Counted from the first letter of the stretch, positions 16,797 through 26,856 are shown. The stretch: 50,476 nt of DNA from Gammaproteobacteria bacterium (GCA_018820925.1 JAHJNJ010000001.1:1-50476), one strand, 5' to 3'. Notes: a model not told the origin generated them from the sequence alone. A program made the numbers and translations.

Positions 16797-18254
16797 TTAT
16801 CCCAGTAACGCCGCCGCCTGACGATACCAGTCAGCCAGGTATGGCGGCATGTACAGACCCAGCATCAGCACCAGCAGCAGGTGGACGAACACCGGAATGA
16901 GCGCGGGCGAATGCGGCAAGCGTTTCGCGGTGGTTTCGCCGAATACGACAGGCTGGATCTTGCCGAAGATGGCGGCGAACGCAACACCCAGCGCGATCAG
17001 CAGGAACGGCGTGGTCCACGGATATTCGTGCATGGCGGTGGTGATGATGAGGAACTCGCTGGCGAACACGCCGAACGGCGGCATGCCCAGAATCGCAAAC
17101 GTGCCGATTGCCAACCCCCAGCCAACCGTGGGACTGACTTGCAGCATGCCGCGGATATTCTCCATCACTTGCGTGCCGGACTTTTGCACCGCATGGCCGA
17201 CCGCGAAGAAGATCGCCGATTTGGTCAGCGAGTGCACCGTCATGTGCAGCATGCCCGCGAACGTCGCCACCGGGCCGCCCATGCCGAGCGCGAAAGTAAT
17301 CAAGCCCATGTGCTCGATGGAGGAATACGCAAACATGCGTTTGATGTCTTTTTGCCGGAACAGCGAGAAGGAAGCCACCACCACCGACAGCAGGCCGAAG
17401 CCCATCATCAGATAGCCGGCAAAGTGCGTGCCCAGCGAACCGTCCACCAGCACCTTGCTGCGCACCACCGCGCACAGCGCGACATTCAGCAGCAGACCGG
17501 AGAGCACGGCAGACACCGGCGTCGGACCTTCCGCGTGCGCGTCCGGCAACCAGCTGTGCAAGGGCACCAGACCGACCTTGGTGCCGTAACCCACCAGCAG
17601 GAACACGAAAGCCAGCTTGAGCACGGTCGGTTCCAGTTCGCCTTTGACCTCATTCAGGTGCGTCCACAGCAACGCCGTACCGCCCTCGCCCAGCACGCGC
17701 TCGGCGGCAAAATACAGCAGGATGGTGCCGAACAGCGCCAGCGCGATACCCACGCCGCACAGGATGAAATATTTCCACGCCGCTTCCAGGCTGGCGGGGG
17801 TGCGGTACAACGACACCAGCAGCACCGTGGTCAGCGTGGCCGCCTCCATCGCGACCCACACGATACCCATATTGTTGGTGGTCAGCGCCACCAGCATGGC
17901 GAAGGTGAACATCTGGTACATGCTGTAGTACAGGTGCAGCATGCCGGTGGTGAGTTTGCCGTGGTGCTGCTCGATGCGCATGTACGGGCGCGAGAACAGC
18001 GAGGTGGTGAAAGCGACGAAGGCGGTCAGCGCGACCAGGAACACGTTGAACTGGTCGATGAAGAATTGTTCGTGGAACGCCACTTGCGGCCCGGAGTCGA
18101 TCACGCGCATGGTCAGTATCACCGAAGCGGCGAAAGTGAAAAAACTCATCAGCGAATTGAGCTCCGCCGCCCACTTGCGCGAACCGAATACAGCCAGCAA
18201 CGCACCACCCAACAGAGGCGCGAGCAACAGCGCGAGAAGTTGCAGGTCAATCAT
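16797..18254 (-). CDS. hyfF: Ehr antiporter-like membrane subunit (NuoN/HyfF type)
   Basis: 485 aa from the ATG at 18254, which overlaps the end of hyfE by 8 bases. About 14 membrane helices. It belongs to the Mrp-antiporter-like subunits that move protons: the helix-5 glutamate is in VWVAMEAATLTTVLLV and a conserved lysine in GYGTKVGLVPLHSWLPDAH. A second lysine position, Lys in HyfB (SGVMLKTAIYGILR), is Asn here (SGLLLNVALCAVVR). With HyfB it would give two proton channels. Confidence 0.9.
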   Translation of the reverse strand: MIDLQLLALLLAPLLGGALLAVFGSRKWAAELNSLMSFFTFAASVILTMRVIDSGPQVAFHEQFFIDQFNVFLVALTAFVAFTTSLFSRPYMRIEQHHGKLTTGMLHLYYSMYQMFTFAMLVALTTNNMGIVWVAMEAATLTTVLLVSLYRTPASLEAAWKYFILCGVGIALALFGTILLYFAAERVLGEGGTALLWTHLNEVKGELEPTVLKLAFVFLLVGYGTKVGLVPLHSWLPDAHAEGPTPVSAVLSGLLLNVALCAVVRSKVLVDGSLGTHFAGYLMMGFGLLSVVVASFSLFRQKDIKRMFAYSSIEHMGLITFALGMGGPVATFAGMLHMTVHSLTKSAIFFAVGHAVQKSGTQVMENIRGMLQVSPTVGWGLAIGTFAILGMPPFGVFASEFLIITTAMHEYPWTTPFLLIALGVAFAAIFGKIQPVVFGETTAKRLPHSPALIPVFVHLLLVLMLGLYMPPYLADWYRQAAALLG

Positions 18255-18909
18255 CCTTGAGCTTCTCCATGTGGGCGATGTCCAGGCTGTCGAAAGTCTC
18301 GCGGATCTGGAAGAAGAAAATACCGAAAATGAAGGTGGCCACCAGCACGTCCAGCGCGATGCCCAGCTCCACCACCAGCGGCATGCCCTGCGTGGCACTG
18401 GTGGCGGCGAAGAACAAACCGTTTTCCAGCGACAGGAAAGCGACCACCTGCGACACCGCCTTGCGCCGCGTGAGCATCATCAGCAGCGACAACAGCACGC
18501 TGGCCAGCGCAATGCCGATCAGGCCGCGCGTGAGGCCTTCGGACAATTGTGCGATCGGCGCGGCCAGGTTGAACGAGAAAATCACCAGCGAGATGCCGAC
18601 CAGCATGGTGGTGGGAATATTGATCAGCGTCTCCACATCCCAGCGCACATTCAGTTTGCGTATCAGGCGGTGCAGCAGCCAGGGCAGCAGCAGCACTTTC
18701 AGCAGCAGGGTGAGACCTGCCGAATAATACAAATGGTGCTGACTGGTCGAAAAGGCAACCACGAAAGTGCTGAGAGACAGCACTGCGCCCTGCAAGGCAA
18801 ACAGGTTGATCAACGACAGGATGCGCCGCTGCGTGAGCATGGCGAATGCAATCAGCAGCAGCAGGGCGGCCAGCAGGTTGATGAATTGGAGCAGGAAAGG
18901 GGTCTGCAT
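18247..18909 (-). CDS. hyfE: Ehr membrane subunit (NuoK/HyfE type)
   Basis: A 220-aa, very hydrophobic protein with about six membrane helices, matching HyfE in length (E. coli HyfE is close to 216). The N-terminal part corresponds to a NuoK-like unit (LLIAFAMLTQRRILSLINLFALQGAVL), and VVAFLSLENGLFF holds the buried glutamate typical of NuoK-type subunits. It lies one base after hyfC and overlaps hyfF by 8 bases, so all three are surely co-translated. Confidence 0.9.
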   Translation of the reverse strand: MQTPFLLQFINLLAALLLLIAFAMLTQRRILSLINLFALQGAVLSLSTFVVAFSTSQHHLYYSAGLTLLLKVLLLPWLLHRLIRKLNVRWDVETLINIPTTMLVGISLVIFSFNLAAPIAQLSEGLTRGLIGIALASVLLSLLMMLTRRKAVSQVVAFLSLENGLFFAATSATQGMPLVVELGIALDVLVATFIFGIFFFQIRETFDSLDIAHMEKLKDD

Positions 18910-18910
18910 C

Positions 18911-19870
18911 TCAGGCCCCCAGCAGGAAATGAATCAGCAGGCCCAGCACCGCCAGCAGGAACGCGGTGGCCAGGAATTCCGGCGCGCGGAAAATGCGCAG
19001 CTTGGCGGACACGATCTCGAACACGGCCAGCGCCGCTCCCGCCAGTACCAGCTTGAGCAGCAAGGCCACAATGGCCAGCGGCAGCCCGGCCCAGTTGCCC
19101 ACTTCGGCAATGCCGTGCGGCAGGAACAGGGCGATGCCGATGGTGATGTAAGCGAACAGTTTCAGGCTGCTGGCCCATTCGATCAACGCCAGATGGCGCG
19201 CCGAATATTCCAGGATCATCGCCTCGTGGATCATGGTCAGTTCGAGGTGGGTGCTGGGGTTGTCCACCGGTATGCGCGCATTCTCTGCAAGCAACACCAT
19301 CAAGAATGCCAACGCAGCGAAGGCCAGGCTCGGATACAACACGAACTGGTGATGCGCCAGGGTATCGACGATGACCGGCAACTGGGTGGAATGGCTGATC
19401 ATGGAGGCGGTGAAGAACACCATCAGCAGGGCCGGCTCGGCCAGGAACGACACCAGCATCTCGCGTCTGGCGCCCATCGATCCGAACGCGGTGCCGATGT
19501 CCATCGCCGCAAGCGAGATAAACACGCGCGCCACCGCAAACACACCGACCAGCGCGATCACGTCGGCAGCCATCGAGAACGGCAAGTCCACCGCGATGAT
19601 CGGGATGATGGCGGCCGCCAGCCACATGCAACCGAACACGATGTAAGGCGTGACGCGGAACAATGGCGACGCATTGTGCGCAATCACCGCATCCTTGCTG
19701 AACAGTTTGCGCAGCACGCGATACGGCTGCAGCACGCCCGCGCCGGAGCGGTTCTGCAGCCAGGCCTGGCACTGGTTGACCCAGCCGGTCAGCAGCGGGG
19801 CGAATACCACCACCAGCACCAGTTGTGCCAGTTGAAACAGGACGGCGAAGAGAAGTTGGTATTTTTCCAT
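18911..19870 (-). CDS. hyfC: Ehr membrane subunit (NuoH/HyfC type)
   Basis: 319 aa from the ATG at 19870 (MEKYQLLFAVLF...), which shares a base with the hyfB stop (TGATG). About eight helices. The NuoH signature appears as QPYRVLRKLFSKDAV, FVLYPSLAFAALAFLMVLLAENARIPVDNPSTHLELTM and IHEAMILEYSARHLALIEWAS, with acidic residues in the loops facing the peripheral arm. This subunit joins the redox module (HyfG/I) to the proton-moving modules. Confidence 0.92.
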   Translation of the reverse strand: MEKYQLLFAVLFQLAQLVLVVVFAPLLTGWVNQCQAWLQNRSGAGVLQPYRVLRKLFSKDAVIAHNASPLFRVTPYIVFGCMWLAAAIIPIIAVDLPFSMAADVIALVGVFAVARVFISLAAMDIGTAFGSMGARREMLVSFLAEPALLMVFFTASMISHSTQLPVIVDTLAHHQFVLYPSLAFAALAFLMVLLAENARIPVDNPSTHLELTMIHEAMILEYSARHLALIEWASSLKLFAYITIGIALFLPHGIAEVGNWAGLPLAIVALLLKLVLAGAALAVFEIVSAKLRIFRAPEFLATAFLLAVLGLLIHFLLGA

Positions 19871-21879
19871 CACACAAACACCAGCAACACGATCAGCGTG
19901 ACGAACGTGTAGGTCAGGTACAAATGAATGCGCCCGTGCTGCAGCAGCGAGGCCAGGGACGCGAGTTTCTCGGTAAGGTACTTGATCGGCAGGTACAGGA
20001 TGTACCACAGGCGGTCGTCGCTTTGCCCGTGATAACGGGGATGCGTATCGAACGGGCTCGGCACTTCCCGTTCGATCTTGAAGAACGGTTCGAAGATGCG
20101 CCGGATCGGTTGCCCGAAGCCTTCGGCGGTATCCTGCATGCGCGCATTCTGTGCCGGATAACCGCAATCCCACGGGGCGCTGCGCCGCACCCGGCCGTGG
20201 TACAGGTGCCGCACCAGTATCGAGGTGAGCAGCATCACCGCCAGCACCGCCAGCAGGAAATACAGCGGGCTATAGCTGGCGCGTTCGGTATCCACCGGCG
20301 TCAGGAATACCCAGTTGCCCGCGGCATTGCCCAGGCTGGAGCCGATCAGTGAAAGCGAAACCAGATCGAGCTGATGCACCACGAACACCGGCGCCAAACC
20401 CAGCACAACACAGGCAAGCGCCAGCCAGCCCATCCCGATGCGCTCCCAGGTGCCCGTGTCGTGCGCATGCTCCAGCACTTTCTCGCGCGGTTGGCCGAGG
20501 AAGATCACGCCGTAGAATTTCACCATCACATACGCCGCCAGCGCCGCCGCCAGCGCGATCACTGCGGCGGCCACCGGCACCAGCATGTTGATATAACTGT
20601 TGGGCAAACCCGGCGACAACAGGAACGCCTGCAGCAGCAGCCATTCCGACACGAAACCGTTGAGCGGCGGCAGGCCGGCAATCGCCAGCACGCCGACCAG
20701 CATCAGCATCGCCGCCCACGGCATGCGCCGGATCAGTCCGCCCAGACGCCCCATGTTGCGTTCGCCGGTTGCGTGCAGGATGGCGCCGGTACCGACGAAC
20801 AGCAGACTCTTGAACATGGCGTGGTTGAGGCTGTGATACAGGGTGGCGGTAAGCGCCAATGCGGCCAGCGCATGCTTGCCATAGACATGGAAAATGATGG
20901 TCAGGCCGATGCCTACCAGCAGCAGGCCGATGTTCTCGATCGATGAATAGGCCAGCAGGCGTTTCATGTCGCCCTGCACGGCGGCGAACATCACGCCAAA
21001 TACGGCGGTAAGCAAGCCCAGCCCCAGCGCCAGCACGCCCCACCACCAGAGTTGCGTGCCCAGCAAATCGAAGGTCACGCGCAGGATGCCGTAGATCGCG
21101 GTCTTGAGCATCACGCCGCTCATGAGCGCGGATACCGGCGACGGTGCGGCGGGGTGCGCCTCGGGCAACCACATATGCATCGGCAATACGCCGGCCTTGG
21201 CGCCGAAACCGAACAGGGCCAGCAGGAACGCCGCCGAAGACCAGAATTCGGTCAGTTGCGCGTGACGCATGGCATCGAAAGTGTAAGCGGCGATGCCGTT
21301 GCCGCCCTGCATCACACCAAAACAAAGCAGGATGGAAATGGCACCCACGTGCGCAATCAGCAGATAGAGAAAACCCGCCTTGCGAATATCGGGAATGTTG
21401 TGATCGGTGGTGACCAGGAAATAGGAAGACAGCGCCATGGTTTCCCACGCCACCATGAACATATAGGCATCGTCCGCCAGCAGTACCAGTGTCATACCCG
21501 CCAGGAACAGGTGGTATTCGAGACACAACAGGCCGAGCGTACCGCCCGCCATGGTTTTGAAATAACCGGCGCCGAACAGGGATATCCCCAGGGATGCACC
21601 GCCCAGCAGGATCAGGAAGAAACCGGACAGCGGATCAAGGCGCAGGTGGAAAGGCAAGTCGGGCAAACCGAGCGGCAACACCATGACACCCGGGTCTGCG
21701 CCGAGCGCCCACATACCCGACACCGCCAACAGCAGGGACGTCAAGGCACTGAGCGGGAATATGACGTTGTTGATCAGGCGCGGGGCGCGTTGCAGGACCA
21801 ATCCTGCCACCCCGAGCACGATCCACAACTGGACTAGCCAGCCAACCACTTCCAGCGGCGATACACTCACTGAGTCCAT
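19870..21879 (-). CDS. hyfB: Ehr antiporter-like membrane subunit (NuoL/HyfB type)
   Basis: 669 aa, first gene of the operon. The helix-5 glutamate is in MVAWETMALSSYFLV. The lysines of the proton path are in LFGFGAKAGVLPMHMWLPEAHP and SGVMLKTAIYGILR. The C-terminal part extends beyond the 14-helix core as in HyfB/NuoL. The start has only a weak ribosome site (AGGTATAAG). The operon reads hyfB-C-E-F-G-I, without HyfA, HyfD or the ferredoxin-like HyfH/NuoI. No hydrogenase maturation gene (hypA-F) or formate dehydrogenase is present in the window. Confidence 0.93.
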   Translation of the reverse strand: MDSVSVSPLEVVGWLVQLWIVLGVAGLVLQRAPRLINNVIFPLSALTSLLLAVSGMWALGADPGVMVLPLGLPDLPFHLRLDPLSGFFLILLGGASLGISLFGAGYFKTMAGGTLGLLCLEYHLFLAGMTLVLLADDAYMFMVAWETMALSSYFLVTTDHNIPDIRKAGFLYLLIAHVGAISILLCFGVMQGGNGIAAYTFDAMRHAQLTEFWSSAAFLLALFGFGAKAGVLPMHMWLPEAHPAAPSPVSALMSGVMLKTAIYGILRVTFDLLGTQLWWWGVLALGLGLLTAVFGVMFAAVQGDMKRLLAYSSIENIGLLLVGIGLTIIFHVYGKHALAALALTATLYHSLNHAMFKSLLFVGTGAILHATGERNMGRLGGLIRRMPWAAMLMLVGVLAIAGLPPLNGFVSEWLLLQAFLLSPGLPNSYINMLVPVAAAVIALAAALAAYVMVKFYGVIFLGQPREKVLEHAHDTGTWERIGMGWLALACVVLGLAPVFVVHQLDLVSLSLIGSSLGNAAGNWVFLTPVDTERASYSPLYFLLAVLAVMLLTSILVRHLYHGRVRRSAPWDCGYPAQNARMQDTAEGFGQPIRRIFEPFFKIEREVPSPFDTHPRYHGQSDDRLWYILYLPIKYLTEKLASLASLLQHGRIHLYLTYTFVTLIVLLVFV

Positions 21880-22014
21880 CTGGGGTTACTTATACCTCTT
21901 GATTGAATGCGCTTCCGGCAAACAGGCTGGCGATTCTACTCCCGCGATCAGACGCTGTTCAAGGAACGAATCGCTGTTATGGGCCCAATACCCCAAGAGC
22001 GCAACCCGCAGGGG

Positions 22015-25000
22015 TCACCCCGTCTTGCGTTTTCTTAACCATTCAAGAAAGTCTGCGGCAGGCATCGGATAAGCGATGCCGTAGCCCTGGCCGAAGCCGC
22101 AACCCATATCCGCCAGCGTCTGGATGAGTTTCGGGTCTTCCATGCCCTCGGCCACGGTCTGGCGGTTGAACGTCTTGGCCAGCGCGATCACGCCCTGCAC
22201 GATGGCATGGTCACCTTCGTTGGTGGCCATGTGTTGCACAAAAGACTGGTCGATCTTGAGCGTGTCGGCGCCCAGTTTGCGCAAATACACCAGCGACGAG
22301 TAGCCGGTGCCGAAATCGTCCAGCGCAAAACTCACGCCTAGGTCGCGGCATGCCTTGATGATATCGAACGACTGCCCCATGTCTTCCAGCGCCGCAGTTT
22401 CCAGCACTTCGATCTGCAACCGGCCCTGTGCCAGCTTCGGATATTGCTCCAGCGTGCGTTTCAGTTCGGCCACGAAATCCGGCGACTGCAGATGCCGCGC
22501 GGAAATGTTGACGCTGATTTCCATCGCCACGCCGGCCTGTTCCCAGGCGTGCAGTTGCGCGAGCGCCTCGGCAATCACCCACTTGCCCAGCCTGATCTCC
22601 AGGTCCGAATTTTCGATGACGGGCAGGAAGTCGGCCGGAATCAGCAAACCGCCCTCGGGATGGTTCCAGCGAATCAATGCCTCGACGCCGACGATGGTGT
22701 TTGAAGACAATTCCAGTTTCGGCTGGTAATACAGCTCGAACTCCCCGTTCTCCAAACCCTGCAGGATGCGTCTTCTCGTTTCATGCAGGGAACGCACGCG
22801 CTGGTCATGGATGGCATCGTAGATGTGATAGCGGTTCTTGCCGGTCTGCTTGGCGATATACATCGCCTGATCGGCATGGCGCAACAAAGTGTCGCCATCC
22901 TCGTTGTCCGACGGATAGAAGGTCACCCCGATGCTGGCAGAGACGGCGACCTGCTGACCGGAGAGTCGCATGGGCGCGGCAACGGTCTGCATGATGCGGT
23001 CCAGCACCTGGAAGCATTCGGCCTCCTCCGCCAGATCGTTGAACAGCACCACGAATTCGTCACCGCCCAGACGTGCCAGGGTATCGCCCGCGCGCAGCAC
23101 TTCCTGCAAGCGGCGTGCAACATCCACCAGCAAGATATCTCCGGACTCATGGCCGTACTGGTCGTTCACTTCCTTGAACCCGTCGAGGTCGAGGTAGCAA
23201 ATGGCCAGTTGCTTGCTGCTGCGCTGCGCAAGCGCCACGGCCTGCTTCAGGCGGTCGGCCAGCAGGCGCCGGTTGGGAACCCCGGTGAGCGCATCGTAAT
23301 TGGCAACCATGCTCAACTCGGCCTCATGGTCCTTGAAATAGGTGATGTCGGAAAATACGCCGACATGGCGCTGGACCTTGCCCTGCTCGTCGCAGATGGC
23401 CGAGATCGACAGCAACTCCGCGTACACCTCGCCGTTCTTGCGCCGGTTCCATATCTCACCGCGCCAGACTTTCGCCTCCTGCAACGCCTGCCACATCCCG
23501 GCATAAAACGCCTTGTCCTGGCGGCCCGAACTCAGGAACTTCGGATTCCTGCCCAGCACCTCGTTGCGGCCGTATCCGGTGATGAAGGTGAATGCCGGAT
23601 TGACATCGATGATGATGTTGCCCGCATCGGTGATAACGATGGCCTCCTGGCTGTTGTCGAACACGCTGGCGGTGACGCGCAGTGCTTCCTCGCCTATGCG
23701 GCGCTCGGTGACGTCGTACTGGATGCCGTCCCACAAGAGATCGCCGTTCTCCAGCCGGGTGGGTTGCGATTCGACATGCAACCAGCGTATCTCGCCGTTC
23801 TTCTTCTGTATCCTGCCCTCCCAAAGAAAACGGTTCAGGGTCGTGCCGGCTTCTGCATTGAGGCGGACAAACCCGTCCCTGTCGTCGGGGTGGATGCGTG
23901 ACAGCGGCAGCAGCGGGTCTTCCCTGATTTCCGTTTCCGTCACGTCGAGCAACTCGCACCAGCGCGGACTCACATAGTCGAACACGGCGCTGCCGTCGGG
24001 ATGCATGCGGTATTTGTAGATGCCGACCGGTATCCGCTGCACCAGATCGCTGTATTCATCGATGCTGTGACGCAGCGCTTCTTCGGCGCGTTTCAGATCG
24101 CTGACATCGCGCCCGACGATGACCAGCCCCTTGCGGCTGCCGTCCTCGTTGAACAGTGGCACCTTGATGACATCGAAGGCCAGTCTGCCCACGGCGGGAA
24201 TCTGCATGACTTCTTCCACACGCGAGGTGGTTCCGATTTGCCACGCCTGCTTGTCCGTCTCGCCGCATTGCAGCAATGCCGCCTTGTACTGCGGACCGGC
24301 GACCTCCGCCAATTCCGCATCGGTCCTGCCACGGCTGGTCTGCGCATCGAGGCCGAACGCCAGGCGCGCGGCGGAATTGGATTCCAGCCAGCGCCCCTCG
24401 CCGTCCTTGAACTGGATCGCATCGGGGATCGCCTCGATCAGCGTGCGCAACAGCTCTTCGCTCTGCTGCAATTTGGCGGATTGCTTTTCGACCAGGCGTT
24501 TGAGCTCATCCTTGCCGCGCCGCATGTCGGTGACATCCACCTGCGCACCGATGATCGCCGGACGGCCCTGGTATTCGATCCTGCGCCCGTGCACGTCCAG
24601 GGTGATCTGGGTTCCGTCGCGCTTGAACAGGCTGAAGCAGAGCCTTGTCGTTTCTTCCCGGCCTTCGAGCAGGCTTTGTATTGCCGCTTCCACGCCCGCC
24701 TGTTCTTCCTGCCTGATGAAACGCAAAAATGTAAATTTGTCGACGATGTCGTCCGCCGAATCGAACCCCAGCATGCTGACCAGTCCCGGATTGGCGTAGC
24801 GGAAGAACCCGTCCTGAATGATGAAAATGCCCACCAGCGACTGCTCGACCAGCGCACGGAACTTGGTGGACTCCTCGACGACCAGCCCTTCCAGGCGGCG
24901 GCGGTAATCCTCCAGTTGCGACTGCGTCCGCTTGCGCTCGCTGATGTTGCGCACCAGCGACATGTTGTAGCCGCCCCCCTCATATTCGAAGTAGTTGGCG

Positions 25001-26445
25001 CTGATCTCGACCGGAAAGATGCTGCCATCCCGTGTTCTGTGCCGGGTCTCGAATGTCGCCGTCCCCTGCATCTCGATGTATTCCCGGCGCCTGACCCATT
25101 TTTCCTGCGACCAGTTCGGCACGATGTCTTTTGCCGTCATGCCGCCAAGGAATTCTTCGCGGCTGTAACCCAACTCCCGGCAAACCTCATCGTTCACATA
25201 CAGGAAGCGTCCTTCGCCATCCAGCACATACATCGCTTCCCCGATGCGATCCAGTGCAAAGTTCAATTGGCTCAACTGCCATTCGCGATTCTTGCGTTCG
25301 GTGATATCGCGGGCCACGCCGAGCACCCCGATCAGACGCCCCTGGCTGTCATGCATGGGCGTCTTGATGGTTTCGAACAGCCCCCGGTATCCGTCCGCAA
25401 AGTCCAGCCATTCTTCGTAGACATGAGGCTTGTCCGACTCGATCACCTTGTGGTCGCTTTCGCGGAAGAAATCCGCGAGTTTCTTGCTTACGAAATCGGA
25501 ATCCGTCTTGCCCACGATCTCCGACTTCTGTTTTCCCAGCAGCATTTCGAGACGGTGGTTGCACGCCAGGTACACGCCGTCCTTGTCTTTCAGCCAGACC
25601 AGGTCGGGAATGGTGTCGATGAAGGTGCGCAGGAATATCTCGTCGATCTCGTATTTTTCGTCCAGCAATCCCAAGGCCATGGTCTGGGTCAGGTCGTGCT
25701 CGCTCACCAGTCCGGCCATGCGCCCGCCCGCATCGACCACGGCCAGGTGACGCACTTTCTTCTTGAGCATTTTTTTGGCGGCTTCGTTGATGGTGGCGTC
25801 GCCGGATATCGTCAGCACGGGCGAAGTCATCAATTCGAACAGCGGGACGCTGACCCGTTCGGGTTCGCGCGAATAAAAACGCACCACATCCCGCTCGGTG
25901 ACGATGCCGACCGGCTTCTCGTTCTCGACCACAATCACGCAGGTTTCGCGTTGCGCCTGCATCAGGTTGAGCGCCTGCATCAGGCTGCTGTGTCCGGGCA
26001 GGCTGGTGACGGCATGGCGCGCAACGGATGCAACCTGGCGGCGCCCGGCCAGCGCGGTGAGATGCAAATGCAGGCGAAAATCCGTTTCGCTGACCACGCC
26101 GCTGGCTGCGCCGGCGCCGTCCACCAGCACCAGATGGCGTATCCCTTCGCGCATGCAGATCTGGTAGGCATCCAGGCAGTCGGTCGTGCCCGGCAGGGTA
26201 ATAACGGGGGCCGACATGCAGGCATGCAAAACGGTTTGCGGGGATGAACCGGAGCGCATCGCATGCAGAATGTTGCGTTCGGTGACGATGCCGATCGGGC
26301 GGCGGGCTTCGTCGGTGATCACAATCGAGGAGAAATGGCGCTGCGCCATGATCTGTGCCGCTTCGCTGAGCGTGGCATCCGCGGAAAGGCAAGTGACATC
26401 GCGCGTGGCAATGTCGATCAATTGATATTGTTTGTCATTCATCAT
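22015..26445 (-). CDS. CBS-PAS-GGDEF-EAL c-di-GMP signalling protein
   Basis: A 1476-aa cytoplasmic protein with no membrane helix. Four CBS repeats (about 10-60, 70-125, 137-192, 200-255) form two Bateman modules that may bind adenine nucleotides. About six PAS domains follow (starting near 280, 395, 530, 665, 790 and 920), each opening with the usual LxxxxxxIxDxVxxxDxxGxxLxxN pattern. The GGDEF motif is intact at 1127-1131 (ARLGGDEFVVLF) and EAL at 1255-1257 (GVEALIRW), so both synthesis and breakdown of c-di-GMP are possible. It ends 136 bases upstream of the hyfB start on the same strand. The start MMND has no strong ribosome site. Confidence 0.92.
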   Translation of the reverse strand: MMNDKQYQLIDIATRDVTCLSADATLSEAAQIMAQRHFSSIVITDEARRPIGIVTERNILHAMRSGSSPQTVLHACMSAPVITLPGTTDCLDAYQICMREGIRHLVLVDGAGAASGVVSETDFRLHLHLTALAGRRQVASVARHAVTSLPGHSSLMQALNLMQAQRETCVIVVENEKPVGIVTERDVVRFYSREPERVSVPLFELMTSPVLTISGDATINEAAKKMLKKKVRHLAVVDAGGRMAGLVSEHDLTQTMALGLLDEKYEIDEIFLRTFIDTIPDLVWLKDKDGVYLACNHRLEMLLGKQKSEIVGKTDSDFVSKKLADFFRESDHKVIESDKPHVYEEWLDFADGYRGLFETIKTPMHDSQGRLIGVLGVARDITERKNREWQLSQLNFALDRIGEAMYVLDGEGRFLYVNDEVCRELGYSREEFLGGMTAKDIVPNWSQEKWVRRREYIEMQGTATFETRHRTRDGSIFPVEISANYFEYEGGGYNMSLVRNISERKRTQSQLEDYRRRLEGLVVEESTKFRALVEQSLVGIFIIQDGFFRYANPGLVSMLGFDSADDIVDKFTFLRFIRQEEQAGVEAAIQSLLEGREETTRLCFSLFKRDGTQITLDVHGRRIEYQGRPAIIGAQVDVTDMRRGKDELKRLVEKQSAKLQQSEELLRTLIEAIPDAIQFKDGEGRWLESNSAARLAFGLDAQTSRGRTDAELAEVAGPQYKAALLQCGETDKQAWQIGTTSRVEEVMQIPAVGRLAFDVIKVPLFNEDGSRKGLVIVGRDVSDLKRAEEALRHSIDEYSDLVQRIPVGIYKYRMHPDGSAVFDYVSPRWCELLDVTETEIREDPLLPLSRIHPDDRDGFVRLNAEAGTTLNRFLWEGRIQKKNGEIRWLHVESQPTRLENGDLLWDGIQYDVTERRIGEEALRVTASVFDNSQEAIVITDAGNIIIDVNPAFTFITGYGRNEVLGRNPKFLSSGRQDKAFYAGMWQALQEAKVWRGEIWNRRKNGEVYAELLSISAICDEQGKVQRHVGVFSDITYFKDHEAELSMVANYDALTGVPNRRLLADRLKQAVALAQRSSKQLAICYLDLDGFKEVNDQYGHESGDILLVDVARRLQEVLRAGDTLARLGGDEFVVLFNDLAEEAECFQVLDRIMQTVAAPMRLSGQQVAVSASIGVTFYPSDNEDGDTLLRHADQAMYIAKQTGKNRYHIYDAIHDQRVRSLHETRRRILQGLENGEFELYYQPKLELSSNTIVGVEALIRWNHPEGGLLIPADFLPVIENSDLEIRLGKWVIAEALAQLHAWEQAGVAMEISVNISARHLQSPDFVAELKRTLEQYPKLAQGRLQIEVLETAALEDMGQSFDIIKACRDLGVSFALDDFGTGYSSLVYLRKLGADTLKIDQSFVQHMATNEGDHAIVQGVIALAKTFNRQTVAEGMEDPKLIQTLADMGCGFGQGYGIAYPMPAADFLEWLRKRKTG

Positions 26446-26856
26446 TAACTTTCACGCAACACACCGCCGTATCCTCCGGTCGCGTGAACTTCTCCCTTGC
26501 CACAGCGTGGCAGTCGCAAAATCGGCTTTAAAAAAATGGGGCGTTTATATTTTTATTCCCCGCATTACAACAAAGTCATTTTGCCGCTTCCATGAAGCAT
26601 GGCGGCGCCTGCCCGACCGTTTCCGCCGTAAGGTTATCACATCCGCTGAAAATAATATTTCATTGAAATTCAGGCGCTTTTCGGCAAGCAAAGCAGGCCT
26701 GAAGGCTTGGTCTTACTGTGTCATAAACACGGAACAACATTCCCTCCCCCTTGCAGGGGGAGGGCTAGGGTGGGGGTAGACACTGTGTCAGACCAGAACT
26801 CTACCCCCATCCTAACCTTCCCCCTGCAAGGGGGAAGGGACTGGGTGATTATTTGA
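26446..26856. other. Intergenic region between dnaE and the CBS-PAS-GGDEF-EAL gene
   Basis: No gene seen. The left half must hold the promoter of the c-di-GMP gene. The right half (26740-26840) is taken up by a large palindromic element described separately. Confidence 0.6.
26740..26840. repeat. Large nested palindrome (CCCTCCCCCTTGC family)
   Basis: The left arm 26740-26779 holds TCCCTCCCCCTTGCAGGGGG, itself a hairpin, then AGGGCTAGGGTGGGGGTAG. The right arm 26800-26840 is its near-complement and again a hairpin (CCCCCTGCAAGGGGG). The whole can fold as a cloverleaf. It follows the dnaE stop by 17 bases. A half copy lies at 46022-46060. Confidence 0.85.

Noticed and set aside
14574-21879. 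Hydrogenase-4 or formate hydrogenlyase
   Set aside because: The large subunit lacks all four nickel-binding cysteines, and no maturation or formate dehydrogenase genes occur in the window.
24001-26247. 748-aa plus-strand frame
   Set aside because: Antisense to the CBS-PAS-GGDEF-EAL gene and of the same shadow type; no motif.
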